Below are positions 8,048 through 16,852 of a DNA stretch of 64,000 nt, one piece after another. Positions within the stretch are counted from its first letter, which is position 1, and every line of letters starts with the position of its first letter. Origin of the DNA: Hamadaea tsunoensis DSM 44101 (GTDB taxonomy: Bacteria > Actinomycetota > Actinomycetes > Mycobacteriales > Micromonosporaceae); the NCBI RefSeq assembly GCF_000428945.1, contig NZ_AUAX01000021.1, forward strand, positions 62,001 through 126,000. The letters are read 5' to 3'. A program made the translations under genes and the position numbers. Below the pieces are notes generated by a model. The model did no database searches. It had not been told where the DNA came from and was given only the letters and a program-made list of their open reading frames with translations.

Positions 8048-9792
8048 CCAGCCAACCCACCACTTCCACCGGCGCTGAGGCCCTGGCCGCGCAACTGGAG
8101 GCCTACGGCGTCGAGTACGTCTTCGGCACCTGCGGGCACACCAACATCGCCCTGCTCGACGCCATCGGGCGCACCAGCATCCAGTTCGTCATCGCCCGCC
8201 ACGAACAGGCCGCCGCGCACGCCGCCGACGGCTACGCCCGCGCCTCCGGCAAACCCGGAGTCCTGCTCGTGCACGTCGGTCCCGGCATGATGAACGCCGT
8301 CACCGGCGTCGCGACCGCCGCTCTCGACTCCGTCCCGATGATCGTGCTGGCCGGTGACGTGCCGTCCTACATGTATGGGCGGCACCCGCACCAGGAAGTC
8401 AACCTGCACGCCGACGCCGACCAGACCGCGATCTACCGGCCGTTCGTCAAACGGGCCTGGCACGCCCACCGCGTCGAAGACCTGCCCAGGTTCACCGAGC
8501 GGGCGTTCTGGACCGCGACCTCCGGCCGGCCCGGCGCCGTCCTGCTCAACATCCCGATGGACCTGCTGTCACGGCCACAGACCACGACCGCCGACTTCCC
8601 GCTGCCCGCCAGCACCACTGTCCCGGACCTGGCCGCCGCTGACGCCGACCGGATCGCCGCTGTGCTCGCCGACGCCCACCAGCCGCTGATCTACGTCGGC
8701 GGCGGCCTGTCGCGCGACCTCGGCCGCCCCGCGCTGATCCGCCTCGCCGAACACCTCGACATCCCGATCGTGCACTCGCTGATGGCCAAAGGCACCATCC
8801 CCGACGAACACCCGCTCGTGCTCGGCATGCCCGGCTTCTGGGGCCTGAAGACCACCAACGACTACGCCCTGCACGCCGACGTCGTCCTCGCCCTCGGCAC
8901 CCGGTTCGCTGAAACCGACGCCAGCTCCTGGAACCCCGACTACACCTGGCGGTTCCCGCCGTCGAAGCTGATCCAGGTCGACATCGACCCGGCCGAGATC
9001 GGCCGCAACTACCCGGTCGAGATCGGCGTCGTCGCCGACGCCTCCCTCGCCGTCGCCGCGATCGACGCGGCACTGCACCGGCGCGTACCGCGGCCGGTGA
9101 CACGACCCGAACTGCGCGAGGAGATCCGGGCCGCCCGCACCACCTTGTTCGACGACAGCGCCGAACGCGGCCGCAGCGACCAGTTCCCGCTACGCCCCGA
9201 ACGCATCCTCGCCGACGTCCGCCGGCAGCTACCCACCGACGCGATCCTCGTCACCGACGTCGGCTGGAACAAGAACGGCGTCGCCCAGTGCTACCCGCTG
9301 CCCGCCGACGGCCGCTTCATCACCCCCGGCGGGGCCTCGACCATGGGCTTCGGACCCGCGGCCGCGCTCGGTGTCCAGATCGCCCAACCCGACCGGGTCG
9401 TCGTCGCGCTGATCGGCGACGGTGGCATGAGCGCGCAGCTGCCCGCCGTGCCGATGGCCGTCGAGCAGGGCCTGCCGGTCATCTTCCTCGTGATGAACAA
9501 CCGCGCCCACGGCACCATCGCCGACCTGCAGGCCGCGAACTTCGGCCGCAGCTACGGCTGCGAGTTCCGCGACCCGCAAGGCCGCCCCTACAGCCCCGAC
9601 TTCGCCGCGCTCGGCCAATCATGCGGCGCTGACGGCTACCTCATCGACACCCCCGACGGCCTCGCCGAGGCGCTGCGTACCGCGATCGAGCGGCGCCGCC
9701 CCGCGGTCCTGGACGTGCCGATGACTAACGAGCCTGTGCCCACACCCGGGCACTGGAACATCAAAGACATCTACCACGGTGTCTTCGAGTGA
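8044..9792 (+). CDS. Thiamine-diphosphate-dependent enzyme (acetolactate synthase/decarboxylase-like)
   Basis: 582 aa with the three-domain POX/AHAS layout: N-terminal pyrimidine domain with the cofactor-activating Glu54 in RHEQAAAHAADGYARA, a central domain, and a C-terminal pyrophosphate domain with GDGG (458-461) and the paired NN about 28 residues later. It could decarboxylate a 2-oxo acid or carboligate two of them. Overlap with the aldehyde dehydrogenase gene suggests a decarboxylase-then-oxidation pair (2-oxo acid to aldehyde to acid). Oxalyl-CoA decarboxylase was considered because of the neighbouring CoA-transferase, but nothing in the sequence favours it. A glyoxylate-carboligase or sulfoacetaldehyde-acetyltransferase relative remains possible. 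Confidence 0.85.
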   Translation: MTSQPTTSTGAEALAAQLEAYGVEYVFGTCGHTNIALLDAIGRTSIQFVIARHEQAAAHAADGYARASGKPGVLLVHVGPGMMNAVTGVATAALDSVPMIVLAGDVPSYMYGRHPHQEVNLHADADQTAIYRPFVKRAWHAHRVEDLPRFTERAFWTATSGRPGAVLLNIPMDLLSRPQTTTADFPLPASTTVPDLAAADADRIAAVLADAHQPLIYVGGGLSRDLGRPALIRLAEHLDIPIVHSLMAKGTIPDEHPLVLGMPGFWGLKTTNDYALHADVVLALGTRFAETDASSWNPDYTWRFPPSKLIQVDIDPAEIGRNYPVEIGVVADASLAVAAIDAALHRRVPRPVTRPELREEIRAARTTLFDDSAERGRSDQFPLRPERILADVRRQLPTDAILVTDVGWNKNGVAQCYPLPADGRFITPGGASTMGFGPAAALGVQIAQPDRVVVALIGDGGMSAQLPAVPMAVEQGLPVIFLVMNNRAHGTIADLQAANFGRSYGCEFRDPQGRPYSPDFAALGQSCGADGYLIDTPDGLAEALRTAIERRRPAVLDVPMTNEPVPTPGHWNIKDIYHGVFE

Positions 9793-9853
9793 TCGCTCCC
9801 GCACAGCACATTCCCCAGCACCTCATGCCCTTCCCGAGAACGAGGTGAACCCC

Positions 9854-11020
9854 ATGTCCCGCACATCGCTGTCCCGCACACTGTGGTCACGGTTCGCGGT
9901 CACCGCCGCCGCGGCGCTGCTCGCCGTCGCCGGCTGCTCGGCCCCCGGCGCCGACAAGGACTCCACCGGCAAGAACTCCAGTGGCCCGATAAAGATCGCC
10001 ATCATCGACGCCCAGAGCGGCCAGCTCAGCTCCCTGGGTGCCTGGGAACTCAAAGGCGCCAAGCTCGCCGTCGAAGAATGGAACAAGGCCGGCGGCATCA
10101 GCGGCCGCCAGATCCAGCTCGACGTCTTCGACGACCAGGGCGACCCGACCGTGGGCACCAACCTCGCCCGCAAGATCGCCAGCGAGGGCTACATCGCGAT
10201 GATCGGCACCGCCGAAAGCGCGGTCACGATCGCGATGGCGCCGATCCTGCAGCAGAACCAGATCCCCAACATCGCCTCCGGCCAGTCGCCGGGCATGGTC
10301 GCGCTCAAGAGCCCGTTCCTGTTCCTCAACGGGCCGACCAGCACCACCTACGACGAGACCCTGGCCAAGTACATCGTGGAAACCAAGGGCGTCAAGAACA
10401 TCGCGATGATCACCAACAACGGCTCCTACGGCAAGGGCGAACACGACGCGTTCACCAAGGCCCTCGCCGCCCGCAGCATCACCCCGGTCGCCGACCAGGT
10501 CGTCACCACCGACCAGAAGGACTTCAGCGCCGCGCTCACCACGATCCGGCAGAAGAACCCGCAGATCATCTTCCTCGGCGCTGAAGAGGTCGAATCCGGT
10601 CTGATCGTCAAGCAGGCCCGCGACCTTGGCATCACCGCCACCTTCGCCGGCGCCGCCCCGCAGGGCACCCCGGTCTTCCGCGACACCGCCGGCGTCACCG
10701 CCGTCGAGGGCACCCTGGTCAGCACGCCGTACATGAGCAACGACCTCAACGACAAGACCAAGGCGTTCGCGGCAGCGTACAAGGCGGCCTACAACGAGGA
10801 CGCCGAACTGCACGGCGCGAAAGCGTACGACGGTGCCCAGATCCTGCTCAACGCGCTGAAGAGCAGCAACGTGGCGACCGGCAAGGCCCTCGCGGACGCC
10901 ATCCGCGCCACCAAGCGCGACGGGCTGCTGGGCAGCTTCGCCTACGACGGCACCGGCGTCGGTATCTTCGCCACCACCATCGGAACGATCACCGGCGGCA
11001 AGCTGGTCCCGGCCAGCTGA
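9854..11020 (+). CDS. Branched-chain amino acid-type ABC transporter substrate-binding lipoprotein
   Basis: 388 aa from ATG 9854, with GAGGTGA upstream. The lipoprotein signal ends in the lipobox LAVAGC with Cys28. The mature protein is a type I periplasmic-binding fold of the LivK family: 'PIKIAIIDAQSGQLSSLGAW' begins the first lobe and EEWNKAGGISGRQIQLDVFDD is the typical second element. It captures a small organic acid or amino acid outside the membrane for the permease/ATPase genes that follow. Given the enzymes upstream, the ligand may be a carboxylic acid rather than leucine. A strong hairpin sits between this gene and the permease gene. Confidence 0.92.
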   Translation: MSRTSLSRTLWSRFAVTAAAALLAVAGCSAPGADKDSTGKNSSGPIKIAIIDAQSGQLSSLGAWELKGAKLAVEEWNKAGGISGRQIQLDVFDDQGDPTVGTNLARKIASEGYIAMIGTAESAVTIAMAPILQQNQIPNIASGQSPGMVALKSPFLFLNGPTSTTYDETLAKYIVETKGVKNIAMITNNGSYGKGEHDAFTKALAARSITPVADQVVTTDQKDFSAALTTIRQKNPQIIFLGAEEVESGLIVKQARDLGITATFAGAAPQGTPVFRDTAGVTAVEGTLVSTPYMSNDLNDKTKAFAAAYKAAYNEDAELHGAKAYDGAQILLNALKSSNVATGKALADAIRATKRDGLLGSFAYDGTGVGIFATTIGTITGGKLVPAS

Positions 11021-11029
11021 CCCCGTACA

Positions 11030-11063
11030 CCCGCCGCGGGGCAACCCACGACCCCGCGGCGGG
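11030..11063 (+). terminator. Intra-operon hairpin between binding protein and permease genes
   Basis: Perfect 12-bp arms (11030-11041, 11052-11063) with a 10-nt loop, 10 nt after the binding-protein stop. In transport operons such hairpins often protect or attenuate the message so that the binding protein exceeds the membrane parts. A full stop is unlikely because the permease genes have no clear promoter of their own. Confidence 0.5.
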
Positions 11064-11096
11064 ACCACGCGCCACCCCGGCGCTCGGAGGAGAGCG

Positions 11097-11966
11097 ATGC
11101 AGATCTTCTTTCAAACCCTCATCGGCGGCGTCAGCCTGGGCGCCGTCTACGCACTGGTGGCGCTCGGCTTCTCGCTGGTCTACCGCACCATGGGCCTGGT
11201 CAACTTCTCCCACGGCAACGTGGTGATGATCGGCGCGTACATGGCCTCCACGTTCTACCTCACGGCGAAACTGCCCTTCGCGCTGGCCACCGTGATCGCC
11301 ATGGCCGTCACCGGCCTGATCGGCGTCATTATCGAACGGGTGCTGCGACCGTTGGAGAACAAAGACTTCGACCTGATGCTAATCGGCACCATCGGGTTCG
11401 GCATCGTCCTGGAGGCCCTGGCCACCCTGGTCTGGGGCGCGACCGGCCGCGCGGTTCCCTCGCCCGTGCCCGCCGCCCCACTGGACCTGTTCGGCATCAA
11501 GGTCCGCACCTACGACCTGGTCGTCCTCGCCATCGCCGCCGCCGCCACGGCACTGCTCATGCTGTTCCTCCAGCGGACCAAACGCGGCGCCGCCATGCAA
11601 GCCGTCGCGATGGACCACGAAGCGGCCACCGCCGTCGGTATTCACGTCGGGCGCAGCAACGCCATCGCCTTCGTCCTCGGCGCCGCCCTCGCCGCATTGG
11701 CCGGCAGCCTCGTCGGCCCGCTGCTCTACGTCAGCCCGACCATGGGCGGCACCCTGGGAATCAAGGGCTTCGCCGGGGCGATCCTCGGCGGCTTCGGCAG
11801 CATCCCCGGAGCCATCGCCGGCGGCATCGCCATCGGCGTCCTCGACTCGTTCGCCGCCGGGCACTTCCAGGGCTACTCCGAACTGGTCACGTTCCTCGTC
11901 TTCACCATCCTGATCGTGATCCGCCCGACCGGGATCTTCGGCGAAAGGACGGTCAACCGCGCATGA
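11097..11966 (+). CDS. Branched-chain amino acid-type ABC transporter permease (LivH type)
   Basis: 289 aa, about eight hydrophobic segments. It starts at an ATG with GGAGGAGAG close upstream. Characteristic LivH features are the N-terminal 'GGVSLGAVYALVALGFSLVYRTMGLVNFSHG' region (motif positions about 8-38) and the C-terminal 'GIKGFAGAILGGFGSIPGAIAGG' coupling loop. It forms half of the membrane channel with the LivM part of the next gene. Its last codons overlap the next start in an ATGA junction. Confidence 0.94.
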   Translation: MQIFFQTLIGGVSLGAVYALVALGFSLVYRTMGLVNFSHGNVVMIGAYMASTFYLTAKLPFALATVIAMAVTGLIGVIIERVLRPLENKDFDLMLIGTIGFGIVLEALATLVWGATGRAVPSPVPAAPLDLFGIKVRTYDLVVLAIAAAATALLMLFLQRTKRGAAMQAVAMDHEAATAVGIHVGRSNAIAFVLGAALAALAGSLVGPLLYVSPTMGGTLGIKGFAGAILGGFGSIPGAIAGGIAIGVLDSFAAGHFQGYSELVTFLVFTILIVIRPTGIFGERTVNRA

Positions 11967-13813
11967 GAACTCGTGCTACCGCCCTGCGCGCCGGCGGCCT
12001 GCTCATCTTGGCGGTCATCGGCTGGCTGCTGCCCTACCAGTTGGACTCGTACTCCATCCACGTCGTCGACGTCATGATCGTCTTCGCGTTGCTGGCCATC
12101 GGACTGGGCCTGGCCATGGGCATCGCCGGGCAGATCAACCTCGCCCAGGTCGCCTTCTTCGGCGTCGCCGCGTACGCCACCGCGATCCTCACCACGAAAG
12201 CCGGCTACGGCTTCTGGACCTCCGCCATCCTCGCTCTTGCCGCCGCGGCCGCCTTCGGACTCGTCGTCGGCCTGCCCGCACTGCGGATCCAGTCGCACTA
12301 CCTGGGCATCGTCACCCTCGGCCTGGCGCTGGCCTTCACCAACTGGGCCACCAACGCCACCATCACCGGTGGCGCCGAAGGCATCTCCGGCATCGCCGGG
12401 CCTATCCTGCCCGGCATCGACTTGTCCAGCGAATACCTCTACTACTACCTCGAACTCATCGTCTTCGCGATCGCGCTCGCGTTCGGCCTGTTCGTCGTCC
12501 ACACCCCGCTCGGCCGGCGGATGCGCGCCATGCGCGACGACGCCCTCGCCGCCGGAGCGATCGGCGCCGAAGTCCCGGCCCTGCGCATGACCGCGTTCCT
12601 GCTCGCCAGCGTCTACGGCGGACTCGCCGGCGTCCTGTACGCCGGCCTCATCCGCTACGTCGCCCCCGAGACGTTCAGCATCGCCAACATGTTCTTCCTG
12701 CTCGCCATGGTCATCATCGGCGGCCGCCAAAGCCTCGTCGGGTGCGTCGTCGGCGCCGCCGGACTGACCCTCGTCCGCGAACTACTCGCCGACTACCCGA
12801 CCTACGCGCAGATCGCGTACGGGACCGTCGTCGTCCTCACCGTCGTGTTCGCCCCGACCGGCCTCGCCGGCATACCGGCACGGCTTCGATCCACCGCCAG
12901 CCGCCTCGGCTGGACGCGACAGCCCGCCGCTGCCGGCACCGCGGCCCTCGGCCCCTTCGAGCCCTACACCGCAGCCCAGCCCGTCGACAGTGACACGCGG
13001 CGCACCGAACCGATCCTCGCGATCGACAACATCGACATGTCCTTCCGCGGCCTGCAAGCACTCCGCGGCGTCCAACTCACCGTCGCACCCGGCGAAATCC
13101 GCGGCATCGTCGGCCCCAACGGATCCGGCAAAACCACCCTGTTCAACGTGATCAGCGGCCTCTACAAACCGACCGGCGGCACCGTCCACGTCAGCGGGCG
13201 CAACCTGACCGGCGCGAGCTCCCACCGCCTGGCCCGCGTCGGCATCGCCCGTACCTTCCAAAACCTGCGCCTATTCGGCCAACTCACCGTCCGCGACAAC
13301 ATCCTCGTCGCGCTCGACGACACCCGCACCTACCAAGCCTGGCGCTACCTGCTCTGGCCATTCGGCATCTGGCGCCACGACCGCAACCTCCGCACGGCCG
13401 CCGACGAAATCCTCACCCGCTACGGCCTGGCCGCGTTCGGCGACGCACTACCGGGCGCGTTGCCCTACGGCATCCAGCGCCGTGCCGAAATCGCCCGCGC
13501 CATGGCCCGCCGCCCCCGCCTGCTGCTACTCGACGAACCCGCCGCCGGCCTCAACGGCGAGGAAACCCGCCAACTCAGCGAGATCGTGCGCTCCATCCGC
13601 GCCACCGGCGTCACGGTCATCGTCATCGAACACAACATGAGCCTCGTCATGTCCCTCTGCGAACGCATCACCGTCCTCGCCGGCGGCACCGTCATCGCCG
13701 AAGGAACCCCCGCCGAAGTCGCCCAGGCCCCGCAGGTCATCGAGGCATACCTCGGCGACTCCGACCTGTCCCACGACGTCCCCGCGCCCGTACCGACGGA
13801 GATCGCCTCATGA
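11963..13813 (+). CDS. LivM-LivG fusion: ABC permease and ATP-binding protein
   Basis: 616 aa, about double a LivM. Residues 1-310 are a LivM-type membrane domain with the 'GIAGQINLAQVAFFGVAAYATA' signature and many hydrophobic segments. After a short Pro/Ala linker (about 315-345), residues 350-616 are a LivG-type ATPase: Walker A GPNGSGKT near 383, the LivG form of the signature LPYGIQRRAEIARA, and Walker B LLLLDEPAAGL near 519. Such fusions are known in actinobacteria and proteobacteria and are not a frameshift artefact, since one frame runs throughout. ATGA overlaps link it to both neighbours. Confidence 0.93.
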   Translation: MRTRATALRAGGLLILAVIGWLLPYQLDSYSIHVVDVMIVFALLAIGLGLAMGIAGQINLAQVAFFGVAAYATAILTTKAGYGFWTSAILALAAAAAFGLVVGLPALRIQSHYLGIVTLGLALAFTNWATNATITGGAEGISGIAGPILPGIDLSSEYLYYYLELIVFAIALAFGLFVVHTPLGRRMRAMRDDALAAGAIGAEVPALRMTAFLLASVYGGLAGVLYAGLIRYVAPETFSIANMFFLLAMVIIGGRQSLVGCVVGAAGLTLVRELLADYPTYAQIAYGTVVVLTVVFAPTGLAGIPARLRSTASRLGWTRQPAAAGTAALGPFEPYTAAQPVDSDTRRTEPILAIDNIDMSFRGLQALRGVQLTVAPGEIRGIVGPNGSGKTTLFNVISGLYKPTGGTVHVSGRNLTGASSHRLARVGIARTFQNLRLFGQLTVRDNILVALDDTRTYQAWRYLLWPFGIWRHDRNLRTAADEILTRYGLAAFGDALPGALPYGIQRRAEIARAMARRPRLLLLDEPAAGLNGEETRQLSEIVRSIRATGVTVIVIEHNMSLVMSLCERITVLAGGTVIAEGTPAEVAQAPQVIEAYLGDSDLSHDVPAPVPTEIAS

Positions 13814-14562
13814 CCACCACAGCCGCCACCACCGCTGACCTGACCACCCAGGGCCAGGCACTGACGGTCACTGGACTGACCGTCCAATACGGGGGCGTAC
13901 GCGCGGTCGACGGGATCGACTTCACCGTCGAAGCCGGTCAAGCGGTAGGTGTCATCGGATCCAACGGCGCCGGGAAGACGTCCACGCTCAAGGCACTCAT
14001 GGGTCTCATCCCACGCAAACTCACCAGCCTCCAACTCGGCGACAAGGACCTCAGCCGGGTCAAAGCCCGCGACATGGTCCGCCACGGCATCGGCTACGTC
14101 CCCGAAGGACGACACGTCTTCGCTGGACTGCCCGTCGAGAAGAACCTGCTTCTCGGCGCGTACGCCAAACCATGGAACGCCCACACACGGACAGCAGTCG
14201 ACGAGGTCTACGAGCTATTCCCCGTCCTCGGCGAGATGCGCCACCGCCTCGCCGGGGCACTGTCGGGCGGCCAACAGCAGATGCTCGCCATCGGCCGGGC
14301 TCTCATGGCCCAGCCCAGCGTCCTGCTCCTCGACGAACCGTCCATGGGACTCTCGCCGAAACTCGTCGGCGAGATCGCCCGCGTCCTGCAACGCCTCAGC
14401 GCCCAAGGGCTGACCATGCTGCTGGTCGAGCAGAACGCCAAACTCACCTTCGACGTGACATCCACCTGCCTCGTCATGGAGAACGGCAAGGTAGCGATGA
14501 CCGGGACGTCCACCGAGCTCAGCCACGACAGCCGCGTACGCCAGATCTACCTCGGACTCTAA
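13810..14562 (+). CDS. Branched-chain amino acid-type ABC transporter ATP-binding protein (LivF type)
   Basis: 250 aa. Walker A GSNGAGKT at about residues 48-55, signature LSGGQQQMLAIGRAL, Walker B LLLLDEPSMGLSP, and the LivF-type 'GIGYVPEGRHVF' region. It pairs with the LivG half of the preceding fusion to power uptake. It is the last gene of the operon; a weak hairpin follows and then decayed sequence. Confidence 0.93.
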   Translation: MTTTAATTADLTTQGQALTVTGLTVQYGGVRAVDGIDFTVEAGQAVGVIGSNGAGKTSTLKALMGLIPRKLTSLQLGDKDLSRVKARDMVRHGIGYVPEGRHVFAGLPVEKNLLLGAYAKPWNAHTRTAVDEVYELFPVLGEMRHRLAGALSGGQQQMLAIGRALMAQPSVLLLDEPSMGLSPKLVGEIARVLQRLSAQGLTMLLVEQNAKLTFDVTSTCLVMENGKVAMTGTSTELSHDSRVRQIYLGL

Positions 14563-14577
14563 GAACAACAAAACACC

Positions 14578-14608
14578 GCCCGGCGTCCAACAACGACAGA
14601 TGCCGGGC
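14578..14608 (+). terminator. Weak stem-loop after the importer operon
   Basis: GCCCGGC (14578-14584) and GCCGGGC (14602-14608) can pair, with weaker pairing extending inward. The loop is long and there is no T-run. Position just after the last operon gene supports a terminator role. Confidence 0.35.
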
Positions 14609-14860
14609 ACCACCCAACACCTCGCTCAACCCAGATGCCTCGCGTACGACCGCGATGGGGCTCACCCGAACGGCGGTCAACCTGCAGTGGCTGTCAGTGG
14701 CCGCCAACGGCTTCATCTACGGCAAAGGTTCTCGCAACGCGGTGGGAGTCGATGCCAAGATCAGGACGGTCATTGGGATGATCCATTACCGGCCCGACCT
14801 CAACTGGCAAACCGACCAGACTCTTCTGGAAATCAGAACCGAGAAGACGATCCGCAACCT
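14609..14860. other. Intergenic stretch without a recognisable gene
   Basis: About 250 bp between the importer operon and the cupin remnant. GC content is locally lower than in the genes around it. One plus-strand frame is open but resembles nothing I know, and it ends by running against the cupin frame. It is probably debris from the event that truncated the cupin gene. Confidence 0.4.
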
Positions 14861-15076
14861 GAGGCCCTGGTCGGCACCCGCGACGGTAAAGTCGTACGCG
14901 TACGCGCAGGTGACACCGTCGTGTGCCCACCCGGAGAGGAGCACTGGCACGGCGCCGGTGCTGACACCTTCATGAGCCATCTAGCCATGCTCGAAGCCAA
15001 GCCCGACGGTGGCGATCCGACCACCTGGCTGGAACCGTTGCCCGACGACGACTACCAGACAGCGAACCGGCCGTGA
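14861..15076 (+). pseudogene. 5'-truncated cupin gene remnant
   Basis: The reading frame gives GKVVRVRAGDTVVCPPGEEH-WHGA, then FMSHLAMLE and a WLEPLPDDDY-type ending. This is the C-terminal half of a small cupin of the type linked with carboxymuconolactone-decarboxylase-like proteins ('rpGDvv..ppGe.HWHGa...MtHla'). The N-terminal half, with the first metal-binding histidines, is absent. Sequence upstream (14640-14860) does not continue the family in any frame, so the gene was cut by a deletion or insertion. An intact cupin of related type is present at 41179-41592. Confidence 0.6.
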
Positions 15077-15176
15077 GCGAAGACAGAGCGATCACCAAGC
15101 TCTACTGCCGCCAAGGTTGGCTCAGAGGTCGAGATGCCATCACGAGATCCGGCCGGACGGCGGTAACGTCGCCTAC

Positions 15177-15416
15177 ATGTCCGCCCGCCTTGATCCCAGC
15201 TGGCGCGTCCTGACCAGCTGGGAGTCCCCGGATCACTTCCGCTGCGTTGACGTCTTCATCCGGCCTGACGGGTCGTTCGGGTTCGAGGAGTTCCGTCGCG
15301 ATCCCGAAGACATGGGAGCGTGGACGCCGGTAGCCTACTTCTCCAGCGCGATCTATCTGAGCCAGGCCGAGGTGAAACAAGCGGCTGCGCAAGCAGTCTC
15401 GTGGCTCGCTGCTTGA
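15177..15416 (+). CDS. Small hypothetical protein
   Basis: 79 aa from ATG 15177 (MSARLDPSWRVLTSWESPDH). It is rich in aromatic and acidic residues, with no signal peptide or membrane segment, and has the amphipathic mix of a small soluble folded protein. Third-position GC is high, which supports coding. No convincing Shine-Dalgarno sequence is visible, and the frame is open upstream, so the start is uncertain. I do not recognise the family. It sits alone between a truncated cupin and a transposase fragment, so it may be a survivor or passenger of earlier rearrangements. Confidence 0.5.
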   Translation: MSARLDPSWRVLTSWESPDHFRCVDVFIRPDGSFGFEEFRRDPEDMGAWTPVAYFSSAIYLSQAEVKQAAAQAVSWLAA

Positions 15417-15503
15417 GGACCCGTAACGTGCCGATGCTGTGCGTCGGCCAGCGACGCTAGGTGCCGCGCTCCTGTCGACCCTGAACCTCGCGTTCGGCGA
15501 TGT

Positions 15504-15620
15504 GTGAATCACCCGTCGATAGATCTCGGCGAGCTGGTCGAACATTGGACGCTGGTCGCCTCCGAGATCGGCTTGGCCGCTGGCAAGCACCGTGACACCC
15601 GGCTGGCTTCGCTGACCTGG
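15504..15620 (+). mobile_element. Fragment of a Tn3-family-like transposase N-terminus
   Basis: The frame beginning at GTG 15504 reads IDLGELVEHWTLVASEIGLA then AGKHRDTRLA. This matches the start of the DUF4158-type N-terminal domain of actinobacterial Tn3-family transposases ('ldLgELVEHWTLl.dE..LvAGKrgatRLgF'). The similarity stops after about 35 residues, so only a stub of the roughly 1000-aa protein remains. No terminal inverted repeats were found nearby. Confidence 0.5.
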
Positions 15621-15706
15621 CGCCCACTTCCTGCAAACTTCTTGATCGTGGTTGGTCGGATCTGGCGACCCGCTGCGCCAGTATCGTTCCGGACGATCGG
15701 GGAAGC

Positions 15707-16723
15707 TCACCGTCCGTGGGTAGGTGCTGCGACGCTCTCGCGCCGCACCAACGCTGGAGGGATCACCCGCCGATTGCCGCCTGGCCGACCCGCGACCTGT
15801 TCCAGCAGCAGCTCCAGTGTCGAAACCGCGACCGCATCGAAGTCGGGTCGCAACGTTGTCAGCGGGGGAGGATAGTACCCGGCCTCGGGAACGTCATCGA
15901 AGCCCACTATGCTCACGTCCCCCGGTACGGACAGCCCACGTTCCCGCAATGCCCGCATGATGCCGAGTGCGAGATGATCGTTGGCCGCGAAGACCGCCGT
16001 CACGTCGCTGACCCGAGCAAGGAGCTGACCGGCTTGGTAGCCGGACTGCGCCGACCAATCCGCAGCCATGACCGGCGGAACCTCCGCGCCGGCATCGGTG
16101 AGGGCACGCCGCCAGCCGGCAAGGCGGCCGCGGCTGTCGAACCAACCATGGGGCCCGGCCACATGCCAGACGGTGCGATGACCGGCATTCAACAGACATG
16201 TTGTCGCGGTGTAGCCGCCACCTTCCTGATCCACCGTCACCAGGTCGCTCGTACCCTCGGGATCCCCATCGATACACACCATGGGAGTGTCCGGCGGCAC
16301 CCGGGCCAGCACCTCGGTGGCCGACTGGACGGGTGCCAGGACGACCAAGCCTGCCGGCCGCTGTTCCAACTGGCGATCGACGGCTGCCCGCATCGGTTCG
16401 TGCTCGAGAGCGCGTACGCTTTCGACGCTGACGGTGAACCCGGCGTCGACCGCCGCATGAGCGAAGGCGGTCAGCGTCGCCGCCGGACCGTAGAGTGTCG
16501 AACTCTGCGCGATCACGCCAATGACCTGCGTACGACCAGTGACAAGCGCCCTTGCCGCGTGGTTACGCCGGTAGCCTAGCTCGGCGATCGCGGCAGTCAC
16601 CCGTACACGCGTGCGCCCGGTGACGCTGGGGTGGCCGTTGAGTACTCGTGACACAGTCTGATGGGACACTCCGGCGAGCTGCGCCACATCGACGATGGAC
16701 GGATCGCCGGTGCCCTTGGTCAC
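15707..16723 (-). CDS. LacI family transcriptional regulator
   Basis: 338 aa from GTG 16723, which has AAGGAG about 10 nt upstream and lies just before the HTH (PSIVDVAQLAGVSHQTVSRVLNG). The hinge region 'NHAARALVTGRTQVIGVI' and the periplasmic-binding-like sugar domain are complete, with the common 'VPGDVSIVGFDDVPEAGYYPPPLTT' region near the C-terminus. It follows the alpha-galactosidase gene in the same direction, 129 bp downstream, and may be cotranscribed with it. One of three LacI proteins in this sugar island; its operator is not identified. Confidence 0.93.
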   Translation of the reverse strand: MTKGTGDPSIVDVAQLAGVSHQTVSRVLNGHPSVTGRTRVRVTAAIAELGYRRNHAARALVTGRTQVIGVIAQSSTLYGPAATLTAFAHAAVDAGFTVSVESVRALEHEPMRAAVDRQLEQRPAGLVVLAPVQSATEVLARVPPDTPMVCIDGDPEGTSDLVTVDQEGGGYTATTCLLNAGHRTVWHVAGPHGWFDSRGRLAGWRRALTDAGAEVPPVMAADWSAQSGYQAGQLLARVSDVTAVFAANDHLALGIMRALRERGLSVPGDVSIVGFDDVPEAGYYPPPLTTLRPDFDAVAVSTLELLLEQVAGRPGGNRRVIPPALVRRESVAAPTHGR

Positions 16724-16852
16724 AGCGGTTGCTCCTTGTCTTGAGCTGCCTGCCGCAAGTGCCGATCGCGGCGGACGCAACGGCAGCGCACCGTCGACTC
16801 GAACGCTGACCACCAGGAACAGGCCCCGCCCGTGGTGGGGGACACGCTGGAT

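Noticed and set aside
8044-9792. Oxalate degradation module (formyl-CoA transferase plus oxalyl-CoA decarboxylase)
   Set aside because: The ThDP enzyme is paired with an aldehyde dehydrogenase and looks more like acetolactate-synthase/decarboxylase proteins, and the CoA-transferase is coupled to a citryl-CoA-lyase-like gene instead.
14172-14975. Plus-strand frame spanning the end of LivF and the following gap as a gene
   Set aside because: Its first half is a shadow of LivF and its second half has no start signal or recognisable domain.
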